From Ochotona curzoniae (lineage: Eukaryota; Chordata; Mammalia; Lagomorpha; Ochotonidae), in contig NW_024467120.1 of NCBI RefSeq assembly GCF_017591425.1, forward strand, positions 1,550,001 through 1,614,000: a DNA stretch of 64,000 nt, read 5' to 3'. The position numbers were made by a program, and so were the translations under genes. Position 1 is the first letter of the stretch. Every line of letters begins with the position of its first letter. Under the pieces are notes generated by a model. That model was not told the origin of the DNA, searched no databases, and saw nothing but the letters and a program-made list of their open reading frames with translations. Of the stretch, positions 1-10,737 are shown piece after piece.

Positions 1-59
1 TCAGTGGGGAGGTCCTGATCACCTGTTTGGTGCTTTGGAATTTGGACCATTTGGGGCAG

Positions 60-195
60 AGTCTTAGCTCTCTAAGCCCATTTGGTGGATCTTCAAAATA
101 AGAGTAAATGAATGGTAATCACAGGATCTGCCTCACAGTTCTATTGTGAGGGTTAAACGAGATGATACACTAAGTGACTGAGCCCAATATCTACC
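60..195 (+). repeat. MIR SINE fragment
   Basis: The stretch resembles the 3' half of the ancient mammalian MIR SINE: a 'cttagctctctaag' start, a short A/T-rich middle, then a 'gttctattgtgagggtta' stretch followed by 'gagatgatac'. That order matches the MIR consensus part that ends in the CORE-like 3' region. It is heavily diverged, so the edges are approximate. Confidence 0.6.
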
Positions 196-215
196 AAGTA
201 GTGCCCAGTTGAGAG

Positions 216-1107
216 AAAAACAAGAAAGGCAGAGAAGGAGACGGAGAAAGTGTCACAGACCATGACACAAAGCCATTTTGTTAAAAGGAACACGTTGGCT
301 TGGGGGAGAGGTCACGTTGCTTTAGGATGATTGGTACAGAGCGGTGAGCAGACTGCTCTGTGGCTGCTTCAATTACAGTGACACTGAGGAGGGTCGCCAT
401 GCATCAGCATGGATTGACAAACCAGAAACATGGTGGAAAACCGAAACTCAGCATGTCACAATGGAAAGTCAGACTCAGCATTTCACACCTAGTCTTTGAT
501 AAAATAAAAGGGGGGTATAGGGAGTAGGAAGGAAAGGGCTGGGAACAAGTGGGTGATTGAAGGATGGAGGGCAGTCCATGACAGTTTGTGAGCTATTATT
601 TTGTGCCCTTGAGTGATGCTGATCATGGTATTTCAGAGGAGGGAGGCAACTGTGACCACTGTGTCTTCATTGTCCTCACTGCCAGGGGAAGCCTTGTGGT
701 TGTTACAATTGTCCCTTGGGCATCAGGACACCAGCCTGTGGTCTTAGTCAGAATCACACCCAGCAAGTTTCGTCACAAGGACCCAGCCTGATCATTTGCT
801 GGGACTGTGGGATGGAAGAGACCACAGCAGCCTGTAGACACACAGGAAGCCACATGGGGCTGAGCCATGGACCCCACAGGCTGCTGACATTCAGCAGCCT
901 CAAAATAATTCACACTGGACTCTTGGCAAGTTCCTCATTGGCAATCTTCTTTGGCTGCACCAACTTAATAACTGTCTAATATTTCATCTTTATGTAAAAG
1001 CAGCCAAAGGACTGAATATCTTAGTATAAAATCTGTTTGCTTTGCTTAATTCACTGACCATTGCCCCTTCGTTTTGGAAGTAATTACTGGCAAAGCCAGG
1101 TCATTTA
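216..1107. other. unassigned unique sequence
   Basis: I see no gene or recognisable repeat here. The open frames at 588-791 and 716-979 are short, overlap each other and have no coding character I can recognise. Confidence 0.5.
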
Positions 1108-1380
1108 AAAAGATTTATTTGAAAGGCCAAGTTACAGAGAAGGAGATGTGGAGAGAAAACAAAGAGAGCCACTTACCAAGTGGCTGCAGAGAGCAGGGTC
1201 TCCCACATGGGGAGCAGGGGTCCAAGCACTTGGCCCATCTTACTCTGCTTTTCTCAGGCCTTGAGGAAGGAGCTGATTTGGAAATTGAACAGCTGGAACA
1301 GCTGGAACAGCTGGAACACAAATTGCCACACACTGGGATGCTGCTTTACTCACTATGCCACAACACCAGATCACACCTGG
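1108..1380 (-). mobile_element. C-SINE (lagomorph tRNA-derived SINE), old copy
   Basis: It reads in reverse orientation: the A/T-rich tail complement near 1108 ('aagatttatttgaaagg'), the 'ccaagtggctgca' core, then 'tcccacatggg' and the tRNA-like end near 1370. The copy is diverged. It contains three tandem copies of a 10-bp unit (aacagctgga) at about 1287-1318, which is an expansion inside the element. Confidence 0.85.
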
Positions 1381-1390
1381 TTGAACGATA

Positions 1391-1524
1391 AGACTGAGTC
1401 AGGTCACTGTCCAGAATGGTCTATCATTACTTACTATCGTTCCCAGACCACATGTACTATGTTCCAACTTTCATCTTTTAAATTGCATAAGAAATAAGCA
1501 TTCGATCACCTGCATTTTTTAATA

Positions 1525-1560
<36 letters not shown>

Positions 1561-2167
1561 AAGTGGTGGAATTAAGCATAAATCTGTTGGCTGAGCCTTT
1601 ACTCTGGATATAAATAAACAACAATACACAACACACAATAATTTTCCTTTCTAGGATCTTAGAATCTAATGGCAAGGGAAATGAGTTGGGAGCTGTATGC
1701 ACAACTTTTTGCTTTATATCGTACTGTGGAGGAATGTCAAGAGCAGTAAGGGCAAAGCAAAGGATGTTGGGCATGTCCAAACTCACCTGGGAGTCCTGCT
1801 CTGCAGAACTGGTTGCATTTGAACTTGAACTTGAAACCTAAGCAAGATGTTGAATGGTAAAGTGGGAAAGAATGGCAGGTGCAGTGAGGGCAGTATAAGG
1901 CAGGAAGGCAGAGAACAGCCTTAGCTAGGGAGTTGCCTGAGGTTTACAACAGCACAAGATGGAGTCGAGAGGAGGCAATAACAAGGTAGATGTGCTGGTG
2001 GGGAGAGCTGGCACAGCAGGACAAAAGGATTCTGTTTGGGAAAGCTACAACAGATCCAATTTCAGGATAATGACCAGCGAAGGGAAGTGCCGGGAGAAAT
2101 GAAAGCGCAAGATAATATGGGAGATCCAAAGGAGAAGGGTGAGGACAGTAAACTGACTCCTCGACAT
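1391..2167. other. unassigned sequence with a (TG)n tract
   Basis: The only clear feature is the dinucleotide tract at 1528-1558. The part from about 1810 to 1990 has a G/A-rich 'ggcaggaaggcagagaac' character seen in some old mammalian interspersed repeats, but I cannot name one. No gene is supported. Confidence 0.4.
1528..1558 (+). repeat. (TG)n microsatellite, about 15 units
   Basis: An uninterrupted alternating TG tract is visible directly. Confidence 0.97.
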
Positions 2168-2406
2168 CCCTCCTCCTCCCTCTCTTCCTCCCTTCCTTCC
2201 TTCCTTCCTTCCTTCCTTCCTTCCTTCCTTCCTCCCTTCCTTCCTTCCTTCCTTCCTTCCTTCCTTCCTTCCTTCCTTCCTTCCTTCCTTCCTCCCTCCC
2301 TCCCTCCCTCCTTCCCTTCCTCCCTCCCTCCCTCCTTCCCTTCCTCCCTCCCTCCCTCCCTCTCTTCTTTCCTTCTTTTTTTCCTTCCTTCTTTCCCTTC
2401 CTTCCC
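2168..2406 (+). repeat. (TTCC)n / (GGAA)n microsatellite, about 240 bp
   Basis: A nearly pure run of CTTC tetramers with blocks of CTCC variants. On the minus strand it is a GGAA repeat array, the core recognition motif of ETS-family factors. The apparent 140-aa and 121-aa frames across it (poly-Ser/Leu/Pro on plus, poly-Glu/Gly/Arg on minus) are translations of the repeat, not genes. Confidence 0.97.
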
Positions 2407-2419
2407 TCATTCTTTTTCT

Positions 2420-2710
2420 TTAAGATGTATTTATTTGATTGGAACTGCAGATATATAGCGAGAAGGAGACACAGAGAGAAAGATCCATTGCTGCCTTACT
2501 CTCCAAGTGGCCGCAACAGCCAGGGCTGAGCCGACCTGAAGCCTGGAGCCAAGAGTTTGCTCCAGGTCTTCCACATGGGTGCAGGGTCCCAAAGCGTTGA
2601 GCCATCCTCTACTGCTTTCCCAGGCCACAAGCAGGGAGCTGGATGGGAAGTGGGGCAGCTGGGACACGAACCAGCATGCGTATGGGATCCTGGCGCTGGT
2701 TCGTGGGCTT
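2420..2710 (-). mobile_element. C-SINE, reverse orientation
   Basis: Full-length-looking copy: 'aagatgtatttatttg' at the tail side, 'acagagagaaagatcc', 'ccaagtggccgcaac', 'cttccacatgggtgcaggg', 'actgctttcccaggccaca', then 'gtatgggatcctggcgc' at the tRNA-like end. It lies directly beside the TTCC microsatellite. Confidence 0.93.
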
Positions 2711-2784
2711 TTTTTTACTCTGCTAGCTGTTGTACATGCTATTTTTTGTTTTGTTTTTATTTTCAGTTATGTCTCCTTCCCTCT

Positions 2785-2806
2785 TGTTTATTTGAAAGAC
2801 ATACAC

Positions 2807-2847
<41 letters not shown>

Positions 2848-3095
2848 GGGAAAGATCTTTCACCTGCTGGCTAACTTCTGAATGGTCAATGCCCAGAGCT
2901 GGGCCTGCTGAGAGACAGAACAACTCCATCCTAGTCTTCCATGTTAGTAGCAGGGGTCCAAGTACTGTGTTTTCCACTGCTTTCCAAGGCATGTTATTAG
3001 CAGAGGACTGGATTGGAAGCAGAAAAACGGTGATTCAGACTATTATCACAAGTGGTGGCTTAACCTACTGCACCAAAACACCAGCTCCTGCTCGC
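2785..3095 (-). mobile_element. C-SINE, older copy with (AG)n expansion
   Basis: The order of motifs matches the C-SINE in reverse ('tttatttgaaagac', AG tract, 'cacctgctgg', 'gcaggggtccaag', 'actgctttccaaggc', 'accaaaacacc'). The internal (AG)n tract at 2811-2843 is much longer than in the other copies. The element is strongly diverged and ends near 3090. Confidence 0.85.
2811..2843 (+). repeat. (AG)n microsatellite inside a C-SINE
   Basis: An uninterrupted AG tract of about 16 units, grown from the AGAG-rich part of the SINE. Confidence 0.95.
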
Positions 3096-4321
3096 CTCTT
3101 AAAATGACAGTGGGCTAGAACTTTGTCTCTTCCTTCTGGCCCCTGTGCATCAGGCAGTAGTTAGTCGTCTTGGATCAGAGGAGCGATCCTCTGTTTCCCA
3201 GCCATGACTCCAGATAATCAGGCTATCACTCCTGCCGGCACAGACGGCGTGTTTCCAGCTGGCTGGCTGCCTTCCCACTCCCACTCCTGCCTGGACACTC
3301 TTGTTCCGGAAGAATGTTCCTGGCTCCTTCTTGACCTCCTTTTGATATTCCGTTTAATCAGCACTTGCTCGTCAGAGGAAGCAGGGTGCCCACGATCTGA
3401 GCTCTTTTGTCTCCTTTCTTTTTGCATTTGACCGTAGAACTAACACCTGATTCTCTCATGGGCTCTGTGCCTTCGTACTACTGTCACAGAATTGCTTCGT
3501 AGTGACGCTGGAAAGCAACATCAGCCAGCAGTTGGCTGAGCAACAAACCCTGCCAACAGAAGTGGAATGCTCAACCAGGAGACACCAGTGAACGTGTCGG
3601 GGTGTGTCTGGCTGAAATGGGGTGGCCATAAACATGGCTTAGAGAAAGGAAAATGGGGGGGGGGTGACGGTGCAGATGGCTCCAGTGCTTGCCACATGCC
3701 ATGCCACCCCATCTGCCCCTCAGGGATGGCATTTCACGCATGCGTGTCTCTCTCTTCCCTCACCCCATTTCCTTCTCCCCATGGGATCCCAGACAGTACA
3801 CAGTTAGGTAACCAAGGACTAGCAGGAAAACATCACGGAGGCTGGGTGCATTTGTTTCCATGGCTCCGGAGAAGTTGTTAGGGTGAAGGAAGCAGAGAAA
3901 GCCAATCTCCTCTTCTTTCCTCCTTTCAATGCATAAACATGTCCAGGCTCCCTCCAGGCAATGGAGGCAGCCCTCACTTGGTGGTTCATTGAGATTCTGC
4001 CTGAGAAGGCGATACGGCTTTATTCTTCATTATCGCAGGGGTTATTTCTCCAAATTGACCATTTTCTTTCCTTGTTCTCTGCCAAAGGAGCCTGTTGACG
4101 ATATACTCTTTGCAGATTGCAGTACTTAGTAGCAGTAGAAATTCAGACACTCAAAAGTGTTACGAGACCCCACCGAGCTGTAATGCTTTGTTCAGAGGAG
4201 AATAAAATATCTGCAAATGTGTACGCACTTGCCTGGGCCCAGCAATGCCAGCTGGACAGCCCATAAACAACTCCCGTCCAGGAGCAACAAAAGCCTGTGT
4301 CACACAAGTCAAGGGCTGGGA
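3096..4321. other. unassigned unique sequence
   Basis: No gene or named repeat is recognised. The block at about 4150-4321 has low repeat character and a mix of A/T-rich motifs typical of conserved non-coding DNA, but conservation cannot be judged from one sequence. Confidence 0.4.
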
Positions 4322-4450
4322 GCCGAGAACTAATAATAATTTTGCACTTACCCAGCAGTTTTCATCTGAAGATCTCAGAGTGCTTCCTAAACATTAATTA
4401 AGTTGCCCCACAGCCCTGGGAAATGGCTGTGTATCACTATTTCCAGTTGG
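4322..4450 (+). repeat. ancient LINE/SINE fragment (CR1/L3-like)
   Basis: The run 'ttttcatctgaagatctcag' followed by 'agtgcttcctaaacattaat' and 'ccccacagccctgggaaa' resembles an old amniote repeat that I associate with CR1/L3-type LINEs. I am sure of the resemblance but less sure of the family name. Confidence 0.5.
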
Positions 4451-4897
4451 CAGGGGGTGGAGGGAGAAGTGTCCGCTTGGCAGATGCAGCCTGCCATGCC
4501 AGGACTCATGTGGACGCAGAGAGAGCAGCGGGAGTTTTTCCCTGTGAGTTCAAAGTTGGGGTCAGGTGCACGCACTACCTACTGAGCCCAAGAGGAGGCC
4601 TGGTGGCTCCCCTGTGGTGTCCACCATATGCTCAGGGTGTGGTGAAGTCAATACATACCAGAGCTGGAGGAGTGCTGATGTGTCTTCCTGTAAGCCAATC
4701 TCTGCTCCAGATTGCCCTCGTTATAGATTCATTTTATAGATTCATTCCTTCAGTTAGACGCTTGATGGCAAATCGGTTTCACATCAAGTGTGGGCTGTGA
4801 TAGTGGGTAGGTGTGGGTCCAGCCGGGTCTGGGCTTTGGTTCCCAGCTGCTCAGAAGATGTCACGATTCGCTGCTGACTGACTTGCACGTGATAACA

Positions 4898-5265
4898 GGT
4901 GACTGTTGTGGGCTGACTTGCATCCCCCGGTAGAAGGTATGCCGGGGCTCTAACCCTTAGTCCTTCCTTGGAAAGAGGGTCTTTGGCAATGCAAGTCCAC
5001 AGGAGGCATACAGACCAGGCTGTTGTTCTGAACAGAGGAGACTTCAGGAGGACAAGGCAATGACTCCATCTTCAAACCAAGAAATCTGGAAGATTGCCAA
5101 CAAAAACCAGAGTTTGAAAGAGAGGCCTGGAACACATCGTGTTACAGTGTCTGCAGTGTCCCCGATGGGACTGTGACTTTGGATGTTGAAGAGGACACAT
5201 TTCCTTCGTTCTAAGCCAGCCACTATGAGAGGCTGTGCTATGGCAGCCATGCAAACCAACGCAGT
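4898..5265 (+). mobile_element. MaLR-type LTR (MLT1/MST-like)
   Basis: Landmarks in order: 'gggctgacttgcatcccccg', 'ctctaacccttagtcc', 'agagggtctttggcaatgca', 'agagaggcctggaaca', then 'ttctaagccagccactatg' and 'tatggcagccatgcaaac'. These match the 5'-to-3' order of mammalian ERVL-MaLR LTRs. The middle is decayed. No internal retroviral part is seen, so it is a solitary LTR. Confidence 0.7.
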
Positions 5266-5589
5266 GGTCCTGTCTTTGTAGTCACATGAGACAATGTCCT
5301 GGAGAAGCTGGGCTGTGATGGTGAAGATGAGAATAATGTAGGTAGAGATAACGCAATGGTTGTGCCAGGGGCATCTCAGCATCTCTGGCCTGGCAAGTGC
5401 TGATGGTTCTCAGACACTGGGCTACTTTGGTGAGCAGGTCCCGTTTTGACATTCTTAAATACAGTTGTGCAAGTGAGTTTAACACATTCCATTCTTAATC
5501 ATACAACGGAACAGAAAGTTGGATAATGCATGCGTATGCCATTGATGCTAGATCAAATGCAATAAGAGGCAACTTGCACTAGTCAGATT

Positions 5590-5760
5590 TTCATTAGTGT
5601 AATGAAATACTGGAGGTGGTATACTTTACAAAGACATTGGATTAATGTCTGGTGAGGCTACTGCTGCTGGCAGAGGCTTGAGGTGGCACAGGGTACCACA
5701 GAGAGAAAGACAAGAAGTGTAGATGTCTGTCTAGCTTCTATTTCTCTCCTGAAGTTACCA
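5590..5760 (-). mobile_element. MaLR-type LTR fragment, antisense
   Basis: The sequence 'gtaatgaaatactggaggtg' followed by 'actttacaaagacattgg' and 'tctggtgaggctactgctgc' is the antisense start of a MaLR LTR, as in the better copies at 42.97 and 10.35 kb. It stops before the SINE at 5.86 kb. Confidence 0.6.
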
Positions 5761-5854
5761 GAAATTGATTATAAGGCTTTTCCCTAATGACCTTGCACAG
5801 TTGAATCATTTCCCAAAGGTCTCCCTTATCAATGCTCTCACCGGATTTAATTTC

Positions 5855-6189
5855 TTTCTTTTTAAGATTTATTTGTTTATTGGAAAGTCAGATATACAGA
5901 GAGAAGGAGAGACAGAGAGGAAGATCTTCCATCTGATGATTCACTCCCCAACTGAGCGCAATAGACGGTGCTATGCCAATCCGAAGCCAGGAGCCAGGAA
6001 CTTCTTCCAGGTCTCCCACGCTGGAGCAGGGTCTCAAAGCTTTGGGCCATCCTCGACTGCTTTTCCGGGCCACAAGCGGGGAGGTGGATGGGAAGTGGAG
6101 CTGCCGGGATTAGAACTGGCGCCCATATGGGATCCCAGCGCATTCAAGGCGAGGACTTTAGGTGCTAGGCCACGCCACCGGGCCAGACT
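5855..6189 (-). mobile_element. C-SINE, young full-length copy with target duplication
   Basis: A well-preserved element in reverse: 'aagatttatttgtttattgg', 'acagagaggaagatcttcca', 'cctcgactgcttttccggg', 'gcgcccatatgggatccc' and the terminal 'caccgggcc'. Flanks carry a probable target-site duplication, GGATTTAATTTC at 5843-5854 and GGATTGAATTTC at 6190-6201 (11 of 12 match). It is one of the youngest-looking SINEs here and is typical of the subfamily I take as pika-like. Confidence 0.95.
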
Positions 6190-6308
6190 GGATTGAATTT
6201 CCATACTCTTGATTCCATAAGCATGAGACTTGGGGGACTAAACTTTTACATGGCTTTGGGAGGGTGCACACATTCAAATCTGAGTAATAATCTGCAGCTA
6301 TGAGGTGC

Positions 6309-6578
6309 CAGGGGCTGGTGCTATGGCATAGTGGAGTAAGCTGCACCTGTAGTGCCAGTATCCCATATGGGAACCAGTTTGAATCCTGGATACTCCACTT
6401 CCAATCTATTTTCCTGATAATGGTCTGAGAGAAGATGCAGAGGATGGTCCAAGGTTTGGGGCTCGTACCACTCACACGAGAGACCTAGACGAAATTCTTG
6501 GTCCCTGGCTTTGGCTTGGCCAATGGAAAATCTCTCTCTCTCTAATTATGCCTTTAAAATAAATGAATAAATGCATCT
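6309..6578 (+). mobile_element. C-SINE, forward
   Basis: Starts 'ggggctggtgctatggcata', followed by a decayed B-box-like 'agtttgaatcctgg', 'tccacttccaatc', a TC tract at 6532-6542 and the tail 'aaataaatgaataaatgcat'. Moderately diverged. Confidence 0.9.
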
Positions 6579-6697
6579 TTTGTTGTTGTTTAATGTATCC
6601 AAGCTCTGGGAACCTGGAATGAGTGAGATTGTAGGCCCCTGGGGCAGAAGACCATCTGGTGTGGGCATCTTGAATCTTTCCCTCTCAGGCTCCTTCT

Positions 6698-7018
6698 GCA
6701 TTGTGGCACACCGGGTTAAGCTGCTGCCTACAACACCCGCTTCCCATGTTGGAACGCTGGTTGGAGAAGTGGCTGTTCGGCTTGCTTCCAATGCACCTGC
6801 TGCTAATGCTCCTACAAAGCAGCGGATGGTTATCCAAGTGCTTGGGCCCTTGCTACCCTGAGGGGACCTGGCTGAAATTCCAACCCCTCGTGGCTCATGC
6901 CTGGCCCAGGCCCACACCACTGCGGCCGTTTGGCAGAATGAATCAGCAGATGTAAGCTTTCTCTCTTTCTCTCTCTGTGATTCTGCGTTTCAAATGAATA
7001 AAATAAATTCTTTTTTAA
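6698..7018 (+). mobile_element. C-SINE, forward, older copy
   Basis: Reads 'cattgtggcacaccgggtta', 'cttccaatgcacctgctgc', 'aagtgcttgggcccttgc', 'ctggctgaaattcca', then a TCTC run and the tail 'caaatgaataaaataaattc'. The internal part is diverged but the order is intact. Confidence 0.88.
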
Positions 7019-7089
7019 CAAAGACAAATAAAATACAAAGAGTCCTCTTATAGATGACACAAAAAAAATGCATGCTGGTCTTGGAAAAA

Positions 7090-7230
7090 ATAGTGTTTAG
7101 AGTCAACAGACGGGAATTGGAATACCATCCGTAGGTATGGCACACCTCCTGGAACCCCCAGTTTATTCATCTGCGTCATGGTTGGTATGTGTCATAATAT
7201 CAGCTTGTAGTGAGAACTGAAGGTGTCACT
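7090..7230 (+). repeat. MIR SINE fragment (probable)
   Basis: The stretch 'gagtcaacagacgggaattg' to 'cagtttattcatctgcgtca' and 'ttgtagtgagaactgaagg' follows the MIR core and 3' order, weakly. Confidence 0.45.
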
Positions 7231-7849
7231 ATTTGTGAGAAAGCGTGTATTCAATCGTCAGTGGCATTTGCTTCTGTCCGAGGGTGGAAGTGGAGGAGGC
7301 AGGGTGGGGATGGGAGTGGGGATGGGCGCGTGACTGGCAGAGGGGCAGTCAAAAGATACGCATTGTCTGAGTTGGACACTGGACTGGAGTTTGAGGAGAC
7401 GCTGCCTCCTCTTCTGCTGGGACATTTTCCTTACTCCCTGGCCAGGATCCCAGGGAGCTGTCTGGGGACAGTGGCAGGGGGTTCGGGGGAGCAGGTGCAG
7501 GGAGCAGAGCTGTCGCCTGCTCTAGCTCTACAAGGTGTGACTCACACTATGGGGAACCACAGATGAGAGCAGCGGGAGGCACTCCAGGCTGCTCCTGGGG
7601 GTCTCTCTGCAAGCGGTGAGGTTGAAGTTATGCCTCTCAGACCTGGTTGACCAGCAGCCTGAAGTGAGCCAGCGAGAAAAGACACAGCGTTGGCAGTTCA
7701 ATCTGTCAACTCCGACTTCCCCAAACAATAGGTTATCAGCCCCTCTTATTACAAATGCTACCAATTTTGAGCGTTAATTTCATTTCTTCAGATTCTCTAA
7801 GAACAAAACTAATGCTTTACCTCGAAATATGGATAACAGCCTAACAAAA
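7231..7849. other. unassigned G-rich sequence with a G-quadruplex motif
   Basis: No gene is recognised. The plus-strand G-runs at 7302-7326 (GGG-T-GGGG-AT-GGG-AGT-GGGG-AT-GGG) meet the usual intramolecular G-quadruplex pattern. Confidence 0.5.
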
Positions 7850-8112
7850 ATTATTCATTTTCATCTATTTGAAAAGAGAGAGAGAGGAGAGAGAGAGAGG
7901 GAGAGAAAGAGAAAAGCCCAAACTGGGACAGACTGAAGCCAGGAGCCAACCAGCAGCTCAGTCTGGGTCTTCTACTTGTTGTGTGGCAATGACCAATTAC
8001 CTGAGTTACCACTTGTCTGTCTCCCAGGGTGCACATTAGTTGGAAGCTAGAATGGGAAACAGAGCCAGGACACAAACCAAAGCACCCCAGTAAGGATGCA
8101 ACCAGCTCAAGC
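7850..8112 (-). mobile_element. C-SINE, old copy, reverse
   Basis: Recognisable pieces are 'catctatttgaaaagagag', a purine-rich tract, 'actgaagccaggagcca', 'gcacattagttggaagctag' and 'aggacacaaaccaaagcacc'. It is strongly diverged and lacks the typical 'tccccaagtgg' core. Confidence 0.7.
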
Positions 8113-9444
8113 AGTGTCAAATCAGCTTCTTGGGAGTGCCAAGTGGGTCTGCACTGCCTTGACTGCCTTCAACGTTTTCCTCTTGGAATGCCCGATGTCG
8201 CTCTCTTCTCTGCCACCTGGTGGACTGATTGTGCAACAGCATCAATTCCCCCTGCTGGGACTTAAAGAGATTGTGAGACACAGTGTACCCAGTGGGGAGC
8301 CAGGGCTTTGGACCAGCCAGGCACCCTGCTGCAGTCATTAGCTTTTTCTCACTTGTCCCCAACACTCTAGCGACTGGGAAAGCAGAATTCAGCAGGGTTA
8401 GTGTCCCAAAGCCCCATAACTGGTGTGTGGGGTCAGGATCCAGACTTGGAGGCTACAAATCTACTCGACTTCCACACTCTGGCTCATGGTCCTAAGCCCT
8501 AGTCCCCCAGGGTGAGCAGGGAGACAAAACATCCTTGTCTTCTATAGATGAAGCCTGGTTCCTTTGGTCCTTGGCACCCTTCTGTGCCTTCCCTGAGGCA
8601 GCTACCTATCAGATACTCCAAGCCATCTTCCAGGTGATAGAAGGGCTGTGGGTTGCTGAGGCCAGCCACAGGTACAGGCTCCAGGCTCAGCCTGTACCTG
8701 CTGTAGGCCCCAGATGCCTTCAGTCAGATGCCCTTGGCTTGGAAAGGCACAAAGCAAAATAACAGCCAGCCACGGGAGATCTTTCCAAGGAGGACCACGT
8801 TTAGTATCTACACAGCAAGCCTTCGGGGAAGGCTGATGAATGCCCTTGAGTGAGTGATGGCAGGAGCATTTGCAGCTGGCTGTGCCCACGTTGGGCAGTG
8901 TCGTTCGCGACTTTGCCTTGCACTTGTATGCATTCGCCTGGTTCCCTCCACTGGGTCTAGTGTTTGTCTACTGCTTTGGGCATGCAGTATCGCCCCCATC
9001 CCCGGTGAGAGCCTCAGTGATGAAGTGGTGCAGTTGAACTGGTGTCTTGTTCCCAGCTCACTGAGCGAGTGCCTGCCTGTAGTGTCCTCGTGCGACAGAG
9101 CATCTATCCTGGCCTGGAATCCACTCTGCGGCTTTCTGTGTGTGAGCACAAGCCAAGCACACAGCTCCACTGCCCCCGCCCACCCCAGGGGTGTATTTAA
9201 AGGTTAGCTGCAACCCTCTGGGGAAGACAAATGAGAGAAGCTGTTCTGGAAACTCCCTCTGTAACCACCACCAATGGACAGGACATGTGCTGAAGTTTCT
9301 AAAAGTGTGACTTTTAACTTCTGCTTGCCTCTGTGTGTGTGTGTGTGTGTGTGTGTGCTGGAATGGGGTCTCTATGGGGTGAGCTATGAGGAAGCACCTG
9401 GGAAACTGTCCACATTTCTCTCCAGGCTACTGGGACAAGCATGA
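8113..9444. other. unassigned unique sequence
   Basis: No gene or repeat is recognised apart from the TG tract at 9332-9357. The frame at 8854-9207 (117 codons) shows no familiar domain. Confidence 0.4.
9332..9357 (+). repeat. (TG)n microsatellite, 13 units
   Basis: An uninterrupted alternating TG tract. Confidence 0.95.
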
Positions 9445-9797
9445 AGCCACTGTGGCGCTTGTCTGTTGTAATGTCCTGTATTCAAAATGTTCAGCGGATA
9501 CACTGATGACCGTCGTGTTGACATCCCATATGGGCATCGGTGCATGTCCGGCTGCTCCACTTCCAATCAAGCTTCCTGCTGATGGCCTGGGGGAGCAAGA
9601 GAGGGCCACCAAGTGCCTGGGCTCCTGCCGCCCAGCTGGGATGGAACTTCATTGTTGTGATGTCAGGCTGGCTGAGGCGTGGCTGTTGCTGCTCTCTGGC
9701 GAGTGGATCAGAAGATGCAAGTGCGCTGTTGCTCTCTCTCTCACTCCTTTTCTCTTTCTCGTTCTGTCTTACAAATAAAGAAGTCAACATTTTGTTG
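9445..9797 (+). mobile_element. C-SINE, forward, with about 50 bp of extra sequence near its start
   Basis: The start 'ccactgtggcgcttgtctg' (9440s) is separated from the body 'gacatcccatatgggcatcg', 'gctgctccacttccaatcaa', 'atggcctgggggagcaag' and the tail 'cttacaaataaag' by unrelated bases at about 9460-9505, suggesting an internal insertion or poor 5' conservation. A (TTG)n run at 9792-9808 follows the tail. Confidence 0.82.
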
Positions 9798-9809
9798 TTG
9801 TTGTTGTTA

Positions 9810-10113
9810 AATTACTCATTTATTTGAAATGTAAAGAGACAAAGAAGATACAAGAAGATCTCCCTCTGCTGGTTCACTCTCCCAATGACTGCAGCTGGGC
9901 TGAGCTGGGCTGAGCCCAGGAGCCAGGGTTTTGATCAGATCACTCATACCAGTGCCAGGGGCCCAAGTATGTGGGCCAGCTTCTTCTATCTTCACAGGCA
10001 TATCAGCAGGCAGCCAGGTGGGAAGTAGAGCAGCCAACACTGGAATTGGTGCCTTGATATAGGATGCCAGTGCTGCAAGCTGTGGCTTAACGTGCTGTGC
10101 CACAACCCCAATC
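9810..10113 (-). mobile_element. C-SINE, reverse, moderately diverged
   Basis: Motifs in order: 'actcatttatttgaaatg', 'gatctccctctgctggttca', 'gctgagctgggctgagccca', 'ggggcccaagtatgtggg', 'ggcatatcagcaggcag', and 'gtgctgtgccacaacccc'. It lies tail to tail with the preceding forward SINE. Confidence 0.88.
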
Positions 10114-10349
10114 CCAGTGCTGTATCATTTAAAACTCAAAATGAATGAAAGCCAAAATATCAGAATTCACATCACCGAATTTTTCTTATAGCCTCATATT
10201 CATGAATGACTCTACAAGGTACTTATATCTTTGTATGAAATGTGTGTACCGTGGTCCTCACAGGTATTTTGCATTCCTTTTGAGTGTTGAGATATTGCAT
10301 GAAGATATTGCTGATCTTGGTGACTGAGTTTCTGGGGTCACTTGATAAG

Positions 10350-10737
10350 GAAAGGAGCTCCCTGTTAGTTCCTGGTTCGGGAGATCCTGGAGCAAGTCAC
10401 CAGTGTCGGCTTCTAATGAAAGCCTAGTGGCAGAAGGCACCACATGGGGGAACACAGGTGTCAGAGACGTCACCCGTTGAGAAAGGGAGCAAGAGAGACA
10501 TCCAGGAAGACCACACTCGTGGCATCTAAACACGTTCTACAGCCACCGTCACAATCCCAGGAGGTCCAGGTCTCCCACTCGTGAAGACAAGCACTCACTC
10601 ATTCCGAGGGTGACACTTGTCATGAGTTACTCACGGACTTCTAGTAACACTGGCCCCCAATACCATTACACTGGGGACCAAACTTGCAACCCAGGAAACT
10701 TTTGAGGACAAATAACACTCAAAACAGTAGCAAATGC
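10350..10737 (-). mobile_element. MaLR-type LTR, antisense
   Basis: Antisense landmarks: 'tggcagaaggcaccacatgg', 'gagaaagggagcaagaga', 'gacaagcactcactcattcc', 'accattacactggggac' and 'caaataacactcaaaacag'. These are the classic reverse-strand MST/MLT1 blocks in the right order. The minus-strand open frame at 10666-11136 partly translates this LTR and is not taken as a gene. Confidence 0.75.

Noticed and set aside
2036..2458. 140-codon Ser/Leu/Pro-rich frame and its Arg/Glu/Gly-rich antisense
   Set aside because: Both are translations of the TTCC microsatellite.
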